Assembly: GCA_013397865.1 (NCBI GenBank)
Contig: VZTI01005570.1
Location: forward strand, 558,001-622,000
Direction of reading: 5' to 3'
DNA: 64,000 bases
Source of the DNA: Struthidea cinerea
Lineage: Eukaryota; Chordata; Aves; Passeriformes; Corcoracidae
Made by a program: the position numbers and the translations under genes. Below the pieces are notes generated by a model. That model ran no database searches and was not told where the DNA came from. It was given only the letters and a program-made list of their open reading frames with translations. Below are positions 53,208 through 64,000 of the stretch, in pieces; the first letter of the stretch is position 1, and each line of letters begins with the position of its first letter.

Positions 53208-53235
53208 NNNNNNNNNNNNNNNNNNNNNNNNNNNN
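53208..53235. other. Assembly gap, 28 N
   Basis: The gap sits between a T14 run and a C-rich restart (cccaccccctggg). This suggests dropout in a homopolymer rather than missing genic sequence. Confidence 1.
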
Positions 53236-55399
53236 CCCACCCCCTGGGAAAACATCTATAATGCAGACAGCATTTATCAAATGAAAATTTTACAGATGAG
53301 TAAAGTAACCAATTCAACAGAGGCTATATATAATATTACCAGAATAGTGCTGCTCTGACTCACCTGCCATTGTAAACCTCAGATTCTTTTCTACATTACT
53401 GGAACCCACCCCCTCATCTACTTCTCCAATCTACACAGTGCCATTTAACATCACACCACACACTTAATAAAACTTATCTATCATTAAAATAGTGACATAA
53501 TCCTGAGCTGAGTTCATCAAGCAGATTTCTTTCTCAGAACCTGTAGGCCTGTTCAGTAATTTTTTGTCTAACAATTGTAATGAATAGTTTCAATACCTAT
53601 TTATAATTTTTGCATGAAAAGTACATATGCACAGAACCTTAATTTTCTAAGTTGAAATTATATAGGACATGGTGGAACTTCCAGCTTGCATCTCTGATTG
53701 CAACATTCTGACAGTAATCACTGGGTTTTCACATGCAAATCAGGGTGCCAGTCTTACAAACCAGCTTTCCATGGGTATTAAGATCCACATGGATACTTTT
53801 GGGCACAGCTGTATGGATTGCTTGCAGAGAGCATAACTGGAACCAAAAGACAAAAAATATCCCCCACAATTTTAAAATATATATTACTGTATCTACACAT
53901 TTCATATCTGGTCTATTTCTAACATCCTTGTTTCTGTTAGAAGGAGAAAAATAACCAGAACTAATGTTCACATATTATAGTATTTTGAGGAGTTTATTTT
54001 ATCATTTCCCTACTCCTCTGTTCCAAAAAGTTGTCATAGCAATGAACTATTTTAACAGAAAGAGGAAAATTTACTCTTTGGCTTAATAAAAAAAAAAAAA
54101 AAAAAAAAAAAAAACCCAACCCAAAACATAAGGACACTCCCAGACTGAATTGCAGGACAATCCTGATACAAAATGGAAATAAGGTACACTTTTCAAACCA
54201 AGACAAAAACACTGCATTTTGCTTTCACTGAAAACTTGGAATTAAAGTTGCATGCTTTCTGAAAAATGTGTGTTAGCCCATTTACTGGGATGGGGGAGGC
54301 CTGCCCATTTTCACAGAGGGTGGACTTCGGTTATTCTGCAGGTGACCAAAGTTGAACAGGTGATTTAAAATCGTGGCCAAGTGCCAAACAAATCACCTGC
54401 TCCAATTTCAGCCTCAGACCTGTCCACAGATTCTGCCAACATCTTTAGCTCAGTGGAACAGTTTCCTTGGTCTCAGTAACTGGTAAAGGTCAGGTACATG
54501 CAATATTTACAAGCTTACAGAGCACTCTGAGGCAGTTTGGAGCCAGAAATACTGCGCTACTTTATTTTAGTGTCATCTTTCTGCAATTTCAGTTTCAAGT
54601 TCAGTTTTACCACTTTAAGACTGTTCTTAAAGTTTGAATTTCAAATAGCACGATCAAACCAGTCGCTTCTGAAGTTAAGCGCAAAAAATGCAAGGTAGTC
54701 TAGTTATTCTACCATAATTTTTGGTATATAGCAGAAGCTGGCCATTTGTCATTTATATTCTAACTGAAGTTCAATGTAAGTGAACAACAAATATGCAGTC
54801 ATTACTTCTTGTTCACTAAGGGAGAAAATAAGAGTCTCATCCATTTAAGTTACATGTATTGCATTTCTTGATACATGCTCCAACTTATTTTCTTTTATAT
54901 GTATTCTGACCCGTGAATCCAGAGACACCAAGTAAAGAAACCGAATGTAACAAGAACAAAGGTTTGGGGTGTTAAGAAATTACAAGGTTGTTCTCACCTT
55001 TAATTAAGTATCTGAGGGGGTGGGGAACAAAAAAAAGAAGTAATTTCAGTTTTCATCAAGACCCTCAAGACACAAATGAGATTATTGAGAAGTCAGCAAC
55101 AGTAAACTTGATTTGCTCTACCCAGGCAAGTCAAATCAACACTTGCACCTCAAAGCCAGCTAAACCAGGTGTCGGTTTCCCTTGGCTGGTACAAAGAACA
55201 TGAACATCAGGGAGTTTCTATCTGGTCATTTTTTGTAGCTACAATTCAGAACACATGGACAGATGTAGCAAGATAATTTGGGTATACTCACACCAGCTGC
55301 AATTACAAGAACTGAAAAATGAGTGTGTCCCAGTGGAGACACCATATACTGATGAAGCGTAAATATGGGGTGGGCTTGAGGATAACTCCATGGATACAT
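53236..55399. other. Non-coding DNA, no gene seen
   Basis: Unique sequence with an A27 run at 54088-54114. No coding frame or repeat family was recognised. The slightly GC-richer stretch at 54280-54400 has no identifiable content. Confidence 0.65.
54088..54114 (+). repeat. A27 homopolymer after an AATAAA-like junction
   Basis: The sequence gcttaataaa leads straight into 27 A. This could be a poly-A signal and tail of an old plus-strand retroposon, or a simple A run. No source gene or target-site duplication was identified. Confidence 0.75.
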
Positions 55400-55532
55400 A
55401 AATCCTAGAACTGCCTGGGTTGAAAGGGACCCTAAAGATCATCTCATTCCAACCCCCCTGCCATGGACAGGGACACCTTTCACTACACCAGGCTGCTCAG
55501 AGCTCCATCCAACCTGGCCTTAAACACTTCCA
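55400..55532 (-). mobile_element. CR1 LINE 3' fragment
   Basis: The plus strand reads 'gcctgggttgaaagggaccc', 'aaagatcatctcattccaac' and 'catccaacctggccttaaac', the reverse complement of a typical avian CR1 3' end. The element therefore runs on the minus strand with its 3' tail at 55400. After 'cacttcca' (55532) the similarity stops, consistent with the 5' truncation usual for CR1. It has no coding capacity. Confidence 0.87.
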
Positions 55533-57312
55533 CCAAAACACACTTCTGCAGGTTTCCCTCAGCTGATGAATACCATCCTAGGGCCTTGCTTTCTGGATGG
55601 GTCCTATACGTTAATACGCTTGAATAAAAATCAGATCTGAAGTACTAGAGGTAGTTTTCGACATTCACCAAGTTAGTTAAATTTAGCCACCATGTCCCTC
55701 CACAACAATTTAAACAACAAATGAAACAGTCACATTTTACTTCCACACATTTTCACCACAGCATTATCGTGAAGGTACCATGAGATGCCAAGCTTCTCCT
55801 AAGTGTTAGGACAAAGAGAGGCAACACAGGACACTGAGTGGCCACGCAATGACAGATTAAATAAATATAGATGAAGAGGAAGAAATATGAGTGCAGAAAT
55901 TTTTGTAATATAACAGTAGTCGTTCAGAAATGTAAACTAGAAGTTAGGAACTTTCAGGAAAACAACACAGAACTCATTTTGCTGTTGTTTAAATCCATGG
56001 TCTGTCCACATCAATGCTGTGTGTCATCTTGATCCCCTATCTCAAAACAGGATACAGTAGAACTAGAAATGATTTGTAGAAGGGAAACTTAAGATGAACA
56101 AAGTTAAAAGAACTTCTGTACAAAAAAATCCCCACATAAAGCAAAAAAACCATTTCAGTCTCTTTCCAGAAAGACACAGCTCAGGGGAGAAATAACAAAT
56201 GCCTATAAAAACACGGTTCTCAAGGTCAAGGTGATAAAAATTGATTCTTCGCTCTGTCTTCCAAAATAAGGAGCAGGAGGCATCAACTGAAACTAACAGG
56301 AAACAGCTTCAAAACCAGATGACGTGACTCATCACCCAGCAAATGGTTGATCTGTGAACTTCCTTGCTAATGGATGTTTAGAGAGGCAAAGGTTATATCT
56401 AGATTTAAGGAAGACTGAACACATTTGAGTAGAAGAAGGTTGTTAAAGATTAATAAGTACACAGAAACTACATCCAGCCCTGCAGCACTTGATGCAAAGA
56501 AGAGCTGGAAAGGTAAAATAAATACTTCAGCCGCTTTTTACAGCCATCATTGTACACAGAATAAGGGTTTCAAAGGACCTCCAGACTGACCTGCTGGTCA
56601 CCCGATGCTATGTGGGATATAAAACTGAAGTATTACAGTAAAGATAGAACAACCTGCTCTACTATTAAAGGAAATTTAACAAACCAAAAAACTGCTACAT
56701 TTAATGTAGAATAGAACGGTAAACTGAACAGCTTGATAAAGCTCCAGCTGCAAAAGTATTTGGAAATGTTAAATTTTGCCATGTATTTAAGATTTTTATA
56801 TTGCTCTATTACTCCCCAGCCATCTAAATGTAGAATTTTAGGGCCATTACTACACAGCTGAAGTACTCAGGAAAAAACTACAGATTTGCTTTTAATTTTT
56901 GTAGGCAACATCTGGCCATTCTCCCATCACACTCCTGAGCTCTGTATTTTTTGTTGGTGCTTATTTCAGTTCTCTACATAAAATGCAACAGAATCTATCA
57001 GCTATTATTAGATATCGTTGTTTTCTCTGTGATCATAGGTACAGTCTACATCCAGACCTTGCAGACTATCCAGATAAGAAGCTACAGGCAGATGTTGGGA
57101 TGGTGGGGTGGACAGGGAAGGTGCAACACAAAATAATGTTTTCTGGTGAATTTTTCATGACCCACATACTGTACATACTCCTAACTTTTACAGCAAAACT
57201 GAATAGTCTTTATAAATTACTGATAAAGGCAAAACTTCATTTTCAAAGAAACAAATCAAGATAGAACATATTAAAACCCAAAAGCCATAACAATGGAGGG
57301 GGGAATGTTCCA

Positions 57313-57353
57313 GGTTGGTTTTTAGTTTTGGTGGTTTTTTGTTTTTTTTTTTT
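57313..57353 (-). repeat. T/G-rich simple tract with T12
   Basis: The tract (ggttggtttttagttttggt and onward) is the complement of the A/C-rich tails seen elsewhere. It is probably a decayed poly-A tail on the minus strand. Confidence 0.75.
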
Positions 57354-57841
57354 AAGTCCATTATGTTTTGAGGGGAGGAATGAAGGAACACAGAGAAATA
57401 TCTCACCCAAAACCATGTCTTCTGGCAGAAGACACAAAGATGCAGAGGATCATAGCCCAACTGCCTGTCCATGCCTCAAGCATTTCACATTTTAATAACT
57501 GCAAGACTGAATTCTGAAAAAAAATCTACAGAGATGAAGCAACTTTTTAATGGGCTTTTTTCCCCCTCATTTTTTGTTGCTGCTTTCTCCACTATCAGGA
57601 AAATGACAGCTGGAAACATCATGTTTTAGCCAGGAACACAGATCTTCAAAGCAGATGGTAAATAAGCTTACTGCAGAATCATAACCGACGGACAGAAATA
57701 ATCACGTCAGCAAAGCTACCTCAGAGCCAGACAAACACGAGAAATATTTTTATGGCAAAGTTTACAACTGAGAACATTTTCTTTGCATTACACACCAGAT
57801 CCTACAGCAGTGATAAAACTGAGGCATGCACCTGAAATTTT

Positions 57842-58100
57842 ATTGTGTTTTTTGAGCAGGCCGGGCCTGAGGCAGACACAGGCCTGCGGAGCTGAAGAGG
57901 AGGGATGAGCAGGATGGTGGCTGGATTCAGAGACCTTCTCAAGACCTTGGAGAAGCACAAGTGGATGTGTCTGTCTGGAGAAGCCCCTACTATAAGAGCT
58001 GTCCCCGCACGTGGCTGTAAAACACTCCCACGCCGGTTAAATGCTGCTCCCTGCTCCATCCTTGGTGCACATCCAGCGTAGGAACAACTGAGCTCCTTCT
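57842..58100. other. Locally GC-rich block of unknown nature
   Basis: GC content rises well above the surroundings here, with several CpGs and a CACGTG E-box in ccgcacgtgg. A 100-codon minus-strand frame (57802-58104) and no plus-strand domain were seen. It might be a diverged repeat, a regulatory element or an exon; nothing decides between them. Confidence 0.3.
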
Positions 58101-58949
58101 GCAAACGCCTTCACTGCCTAAATGCCCCAAACTGTTAATTACAGCACGCAGGAAGGAACGTTTGCCTTAGACTGGTAAGATCCTGACAAACTGAATGTGC
58201 TTTACAAACCAATTTTAATTCTCTTCTCCCAGCAGAAAAAAATGGAAGGATGTAACAATGCTTTTAAGAAACCAGTTGATGATTAAGATTAAAGAACTCC
58301 CCAGAAGGCTGAAAGGTTAAAGAGGATCTGTCTCCCTACATAAAATACTCTCAAAAGTGGAAAAATTCAGACAAAGCTTTTCACACACTCAGAGAGATTT
58401 GATCTGTGCACCTGAGGTAAATCAAGAGCTTGGTTTTTGTTAGCTGGAAATTTGAAATTTCTTTAGTGTAGCATTTGCCTATGGATCATTTGTTACAGTT
58501 ATCCTACTTAATGTATTCTAATAGGATTCATCCTCCTGAGGCATCCAAGTTGTTTATAAATACCCTAGATAACAAATAATACATGTTTATGAAAAAAAAT
58601 TCATATTTCAGCTCCAGATACCTTATTATAACATTATTGCAAACATCTGAAAAAAGTCAAAGTAGAACACCACAAAAAGATGTTTTATTCAAATTAATCC
58701 ACATTGGAGATACTTGCTGAAGGTAAGTTTTTCAATCTTGAAACGTATAAAGCACTAACTAGACAGGTAAAAGTGTTTTTACCTACGAGCTGCTACAAAC
58801 AATTAACAACACAGAGGAATGCAACCCCAGAAAGTCCCTTTACTTCCTTTAGTAATTAGCTTTAGTAATTTTCATAACTTGCAAACTCAAAAAAGCTCCT
58901 AAACAAAGGCCTTTATTCTGAAGCTATCCTAAATTTTACTTGCTCCACC

Positions 58950-58965
58950 TTTTTTTTTTTTTTTT
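58950..58965 (-). repeat. T16 homopolymer
   Basis: A pure T run followed by C6. No flanking element was recognised. Confidence 0.85.
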
Positions 58966-59464
58966 CCCCCCTAACATGATGAAAAACAATTTGGCTTTTA
59001 TCCTAAGATTATGGGGTTTTGTGGGTTTGTTATTCCATGTGAGAAATGTACAGTTTACTTGCAGGGGAAAAAAGGAAAGAGTAACAGACGAGTAACAGAG
59101 AAATTGCAATACGTGAATGATACTAAAATATATAGAAATACACCCGGTCTATGAGACAGGGATGACTTGGACAGCATGGCAGACAGATGCAAAATGAGTT
59201 TGTCAGAAAAGCGATGAAATCCAAGCAATTAAAGAAAGCAAGGAAAACTCAGAAAACATTAGGCCAAACCAGCTAATTTTTCTTTTTCCTTTTAATTGAA
59301 ATTTTTTACTTTAGACCCTGATATACTGAAATTAGTCTGGCTAAAGGCCACCAAATAGATTGCTACAGCACATCATCTCTAAGGCGCTGAGAGCTTAAAA
59401 GCCTAAATTTCAAGGAAAACCCTATTTCTGTCTTCCAGCTACATAGTAGGAGGGTTTAGGTATG

Positions 59465-59660
59465 ACTCTCCTCCATGGTGCAGAGTGACAGGATGAGAGA
59501 CAAGGGGTACAAGTTGGAATGTGGGCGATCCCAGAGAGATATAAGGGAACTTTGTTCCCCTCGAGGCTGTTAACACACTGGAACAATTTGCCCAGAGGCA
59601 CCATGGAGTTCTCATTTCTAGAAATATTCAACAGTCAGCTGGTCATGGTCCTTATAAATT
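59465..59660 (+). mobile_element. CR1 LINE fragment, body part
   Basis: Plus-strand sequence with 'tccatggtgcagagtgacag', 'gagacaaggggtacaagttg', 'cactggaacaatttgcccag' and 'gaaatattcaacagtcagct' corresponds to the C-terminal coding and 3' part of a CR1 ORF2. It is heavily diverged and interrupted by stops, so it is non-functional. It ends in an A-rich spacer (59661-59690) before a second CR1 tail. Confidence 0.72.
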
Positions 59661-59693
59661 TTAAGTTTAAAACAAAAAAAACCCAAACTAAGC

Positions 59694-59812
59694 CTGTCTG
59701 TGTTCAAGAAGTGTTTGGACCAGGCACAGGATGTGATTATTGGAGAGTCCTGTGTAAGGTCACGAGTTGGACTCGATGATTCTGATGGGTCCCTTCCAAC
59801 TCAGCATATTCC
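59694..59812 (+). mobile_element. CR1 LINE 3' tail
   Basis: The stretch from 'gttcaagaagtgtttggacc' to 'gggtcccttccaactcagca' is the characteristic 3' end of an avian CR1, with the 'gagttggactcgatgat' block. It lies in the same orientation as the fragment at 59465-59660 but resembles a different CR1 subfamily. The locus is therefore probably two insertions, or one copy with an internal rearrangement. The usual terminal 8-bp repeats are lost. Confidence 0.87.
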
Positions 59813-61020
59813 AAAGAGAAACCAAAGCACCTAAAAAACTGCAACATATTCTCAAAGACTGAAATGCTTAACCTCCAGCACTTTAGCAAGAGCTCATTAG
59901 TTGCAGCATAGTGTATTTGGGATTTAATTCCAGTGGGTGGTTACAAACCTCCAGCTGTCCAGGTACTTGTTAGAAAGCAAACAAAGGTGTGCTGACGACA
60001 CAATTTAGGTTACTAATAACACCAGACAAGCAGTGACCAAGTAACACTACTAGCCAATAAATCAAAACAGCATAAACACATCTTTCTTCCCACATTTTCC
60101 TAGGAAATTACTGTCAGCTTTCTCAAAGACATGTCTAATAGAAAACAAAAGTTTCTTTCTGCCATTCAGAGGGGGAATATGTGATGAATGAACCGATTCC
60201 CAAGTCTCTGCAACCATCTTGCAAGCTGTGACGATGACACTGTTTAGCCAGGCTTGAGTTTCCGTTCCCACCTCGTGTGTTTGCTCTGTCTCAGCCCTAG
60301 AATCATGGAAATCTAACCTGGAAAGCCAGAGAGCCACAGTACCACACCTACCCCCAGCTCCACTAAACTGTGTGTTGGGTGGATTGGAGGAAATGTTGTC
60401 TATTAGAACAAGTGGGACTCCAACGCCAAAACAAACTCTCTCACAGAAACCTCAAACATATGGACCAGCAGTTTACAAGTACATCACCCATTTCAACAGG
60501 ATTCCTTAGAAAAGAAAACAAAACCCCAAACAACCCACAACCAGGATGAAGAATTCCATATGGACACTAATAAAGCAGCAGAAGATGTAGTTACACCAGC
60601 TTGTGTTTAAGCAAGAATATTGTATTACAGACAACTTTCAGCACCAAGTCAAATAAAATGCAAGCTCAGATCTTAATATTTATTAAATATGTTATACCTT
60701 TTTTCCTACTTTTTAAATTAAAATACGAAGAAAAGAGAGAAAACATACTTTTTTTTTAGACAAAGGAACACCTGCCAAATGCATTTTCAAAAATACCCAA
60801 ATTACATAAAACATTTTACCAAAAAAACCCTAAAATACTCATGTGACTGAGTTGAATACCAAGTTACATATTTCTATCACTTTCAAAAGAATTATGCCTG
60901 CTTAGCATGAAAAAATAGCAGTTACCTAGAATGAAATTCTATCTTCGTAAACTCCCTAAAAAAAGAGTATTAACCACCTCTCCTTAATCTTACACAGAAT
61001 TGCACATCTACACTAAAATC

Positions 61021-61212
61021 AAACAGAATCCCCCCAAAACACCAGCAAAAATAAATTAAAACAAAAAACAAATAAGCAAAAAACAGAAGAAAAATCAAAC
61101 AAAAAAAAAAAAAAAAAAAAAGAGAGAGACACCCCTTCTGCCCCCCACCAAAAAAAACCAAAACCAAAAACCAAACCAAACCCAAAATGAAACCCCAAAG
61201 AACCCCCACCGA
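61021..61212 (+). repeat. A/C-rich, strand-asymmetric simple tract with A21
   Basis: About 190 bases made almost wholly of A and C on the plus strand, including an A21 run (61101-61121) and a short AG repeat after it. Long T/G-only minus-strand frames (for example 60970-61233) are an artefact of this composition. It probably grew from one or more poly-A tails. Confidence 0.85.
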
Positions 61213-62179
61213 GGAAACAAACAAGAATAGCAAAACATACCAGTAAAACTAATACTAAACAGTGACCACAGCACACTCACAGCTTCCAGAAATGCTTTAG
61301 AGAGGTTACTTTTTTCCATTCTTAGTGGATACGTAAAAAATTCAAAAGGATGCTTTAGCTTTTATGAGGAATATAAAACAGCAACTGCTAGTTTTGCATG
61401 CTTGTCTAAATGTAAATGTAATGGCATGAAACTATCACTGTTATGCATTCAAAGCCATTTCCTAAACCATCCCAACTGCCAAATCAATCACTGTATTATT
61501 AATGTGTCATGTGTGATGTTTTCGAAAAGCTAAATATATCAAAAAAGTCTGAATTACTCTGTTTTACTGTTCATGTTTCTCATTATATATAATAGTTTCA
61601 AGCTATTTCTAAGGATGAAAGTAAAGCCCTTTCAAGAAACACAACAAAGATGCTCTATATCTACAGCTCCTGGAGTTGATACGAGTCTTGCGTTTCTAGA
61701 AGTAGAAAAAGTGAGTAATAGGGATTTAACCTGCCTGCTTTAATCCTGCAGCCCCCACACATTGATTCACCTGAAATTCCTTCAAGTGCACAAGACTAAG
61801 CAGATATTGAGTACTGTCAAAGCTGAAAAATCCTCTTCCATGTGGAAAACCACATTCAGCCCATTAGTGTAAAAAAGGAATTTTCCAGTAATTGGATTAT
61901 CCACCCAATGTATGATAAAAATTAAACAAGGAAAATATAGTTACTAAAATGCAATTTTTTTGGCTGGCTGAATATAATGAATTGCCTTGATCACATTTTG
62001 CACTCAGCAGTCATTACTGGAAGCTTGTTATTTTATAATTATAACTTTAATATTGTAATTCAACATAGTTGAAATACTAATTTCCTGCATTCTGATCCTT
62101 ACATCTTATTGCTTTTGTACCAAATATACATTTGAAGACTGGTATTAGATATGATAAATACATTTTTAAAAAGCTATTT

Positions 62180-62192
62180 TATATATATATAT
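62180..62192. repeat. Short (TA)n microsatellite
   Basis: Thirteen bases of alternating T and A. A minor simple repeat. Confidence 0.85.
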
Positions 62193-63144
62193 CTCATTGT
62201 CAAAACCAGGCACTCTGTTAAAAAGATTCAACACATTAAAAGCAAAAAAATTGGCACAAACTAATTAGAGTACATGACATTCACAAAAAGAAAATAATTG
62301 TATGAAGACCTCAAAAAAGAAATTAACAAAATCATTCCATCTTTGATAGATTGATAGACTCATCTAGGATGAAAAGAAAACACTGAAGAATTTAAGACGG
62401 GACCACACAGCGTGACTCCACTCAATTAAGCCTACGGTTATTGCCAAATGATCTAATGGTATTGGCAAAACACAACACTCAGAAGGTTAAAAACTTTAAG
62501 AACAAAATCAGTCACATTCTTCTTCTATGTATTACTGACAAAAATAAAACCCCACATCATGGCTTGTCAGATTATTCAGCTATTTCCCAGTATGGGAAGA
62601 TCTGCATACAAATACAGCTTTACATAACAGGAGGAGGTTCGAGTGCAGAGGTAATGAAATCTTTTTTCTTTCTTCATTTTCCCACAAACCCGAAGATCTG
62701 TGAATTAAAACACTAGAGCTGACAAACAAGTTTGGCAGACTTTGCTCGAGGGATTAAAACTGACTCACATGATATTTCCGTCAGATGTACCTGAACACTT
62801 TACAGGCATTATTAAAATGCAAATTATTACACGTGAAATTCAAGGCCCTGCTGGGAAAATATGAAGCTTGCAAATATAATCTGTTGTTGCACTACAGTAA
62901 CATCAAAAACCCCTGAATGCCAAGTTATGTGGCAGACAGTAGAAATAAGAGAGGGGACTTAGAACGACCTGACCAGCTTTTCCTCCCCTCCCCTTTTGGG
63001 AAACTGTCTCTTTTGTGGGATTCCTTGAATACACTGATATTGTAATAATGAAAATGAAACTGGATAAAAATGAAGCTTGATTAGTAAACGCAAGTATGGC
63101 TACTTACTTCTGCTTGAGTTTGTCAAATATTCTTATATTTACAG

Positions 63145-63410
63145 GTCAGAGTAATAGTCAGAAAGTGATTCTTCAAGCATCTGAAATTCCAGATGTTGTC
63201 CGAGAAGATGCAGAATCTTATTCCCAAATCCACCTTAAGCAAACTTCTGCATGGAGTCAGCATCTTGTGCCTAAAGCTACACAGCAAGCTGGAGTACATA
63301 ACAACCAAAACTCGCGGTGTTGCTTTTGGAATATTTTAATTTTATGGGTTATATTGATCTATCCTTATTTTGTTTACCATACATTTCTGACTGCTTTCAC
63401 AACAGAGTGA
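63145..63410 (+). CDS. Possible terminal coding exon, protein unrecognised
   Basis: A plausible 3' splice site (attcttatatttacag, pyrimidine-rich, ending at 63144) is followed by an open frame to a TGA at 63408-63410. Its first residues are GQSNSQKVILQASEIPDVVR and it continues into an E/D- and Q-containing stretch, unlike the hydrophobic or lysine/asparagine-rich chance frames nearby. The last 30 codons turn hydrophobic and look random, so a real exon may end earlier; a weak donor-like gtacat follows CTGGA near 63294. No family was recognised and no partner exon was found. Confidence 0.15.
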
Positions 63411-64000
63411 ACAGAGCAATAATGGTAATAACAGCATGAAATTCTTCAAGTTTATGCAGGGACGAGCACCAAGCAGGATTTTTAAATTTTATTACAAGCC
63501 ATACAAAACAGACATCACCAGTTAAAAACCCCACATTATCTGCGGTCATGGTGAAACAAAGGAAAGTAACTTGTAGAGCGTTTGTTTCTAAACTATGAAA
63601 TCCATGCTTTCCCCAACACTATGTCCGTACTATTCTTAATTAATTTATGCACAAGAAAATGTTTGAATGGGACAAACCATTCGTGACCTTCTTAACAAGA
63701 CTTTAAGACAGTCTCCCATTGGTTACATGAAGTCACACACAAACTAACACTGAAGGTGATGCAGTAGCAATTCTTCCCCCCACCCCACTCCCCAGAAAAG
63801 GATGGCTATTTCAATAATTATTTATCTGGCCATAATTTCTCAATTACATTAGTTTAAATGCATATTTTGACACTGTACTCTGTTCCCCTTTCTTCCATGG
63901 GAAAAAAAAAATGCAGAAAAATACATATTTGCTCTATCTCTCTTATGTGGGAGCAAAATTTTCTTATCAAGCGCCAGTTTACCTCAGAGTAACCTCTCAG

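Larger units (their letters stand above)
55533..59464. other. Non-coding DNA with one GC-richer block
   Basis: Unique sequence with T-rich simple tracts at 57313-57353 and 58950-58965 and a GC-richer block at 57842-58100. At 56319-56331 the sequence tgacgtgactcat joins a CRE half-site to an AP-1 site. Frames up to about 100 codons lack domains. Confidence 0.6.
59813..64000. other. Non-coding AT-rich DNA to the window end
   Basis: Unique sequence with an A/C-rich tract at 61021-61212, a TA microsatellite at 62180-62192, a non-repetitive stretch at 62700-62900 with AP-1 and octamer matches, and a possible exon at 63145. Nothing else was recognised. Confidence 0.6.

Noticed and set aside
54070..54120. 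AATAAA followed by A27 as the end of a processed pseudogene
   Set aside because: No recognisable upstream transcript sequence and no duplicated flank; the AATAAA may be part of the A-rich run itself.
55011..55025. G-quadruplex candidate (gagggggtgggg)
   Set aside because: Only two G-tracts are present; four are needed.
60970..61319. Overlapping minus-strand frames rich in F, G, V and L that look like membrane proteins
   Set aside because: They are translations of the A/C-rich simple tract (T/G-rich on the minus strand); several frames are open at once, as expected for low complexity.
1..64000. CRISPR arrays, bacterial operons, rRNA or tRNA genes
   Set aside because: No regularly spaced direct repeats, no dense ORFs with ribosome binding sites, and no recognisable rRNA or tRNA sequence were seen; the window is eukaryotic non-coding DNA.

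Overview
The window is 64 kb of AT-rich, gene-poor vertebrate DNA, almost certainly from a bird. Three things point that way: several degraded CR1 LINE fragments ending in the avian CR1 3' signature (sense 'gatgatt...gggtcccttccaac', antisense 'gggttggaagg'), two solo LTRs of the kind common in avian ERVL-type endogenous retroviruses, and A/C-rich poly-A spacers typical of bird intergenic DNA. There are no bacterial features such as operons, ribosome binding sites or dense ORFs. The longest open frames are antisense readings of the LTRs, frames through an N gap, or chance frames. The window is therefore best read as an intergenic desert or the inside of very large introns.

Layout. 1-3685: AT-rich unique DNA. 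3686-4281: plus-strand solo LTR with TATA box and poly-A signal. 4282-11602: unique DNA with an A/C-rich tract at 6.6 kb and a short duplication at 8.56 kb, ending in a 433-base gap (11603-12035). 12036-25180: unique DNA with a CpG-retaining, enhancer-like block at 14.45-14.95 kb, a decayed CR1 scrap at 17.29 kb, a 42-base T run at 20.76 kb beside a 147-codon minus-strand frame, and a 17-base gap at 25181. 25198-32899: a second CpG-retaining block at 25.78-26.21 kb with an X-box-like site, and two adjacent inverted repeats at 27.55-27.61 kb. 32900-33235: minus-strand CR1 whose reverse transcriptase has lost its core by an in-frame deletion. 33236-45253: unique DNA with small hairpins and a candidate minus-strand exon at 44285-44392. 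45254-45757: minus-strand solo LTR related to the first. 45758-53207: unique DNA with a perfect 22-bp palindrome that is an everted AGGTCA repeat (49205-49226), then a 28-base gap. 53236-64000: unique DNA with CR1 fragments at 55.4 and 59.5-59.8 kb, a locally GC-rich block near 57.9 kb, an A/C-rich tract at 61.0-61.2 kb, and a possible exon near 63.15 kb.

No complete gene is recognised. The two candidate exons rest only on splice-site and frame logic and were not matched to any known protein. No novel multi-gene system is visible. The better leads are the internally deleted CR1 copy, the two CpG-retaining blocks, the perfect palindromes, the candidate exon at 44.3 kb, and the antisense open frames shared by both LTRs. 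All family assignments come from recognising sequence by eye, without a search.
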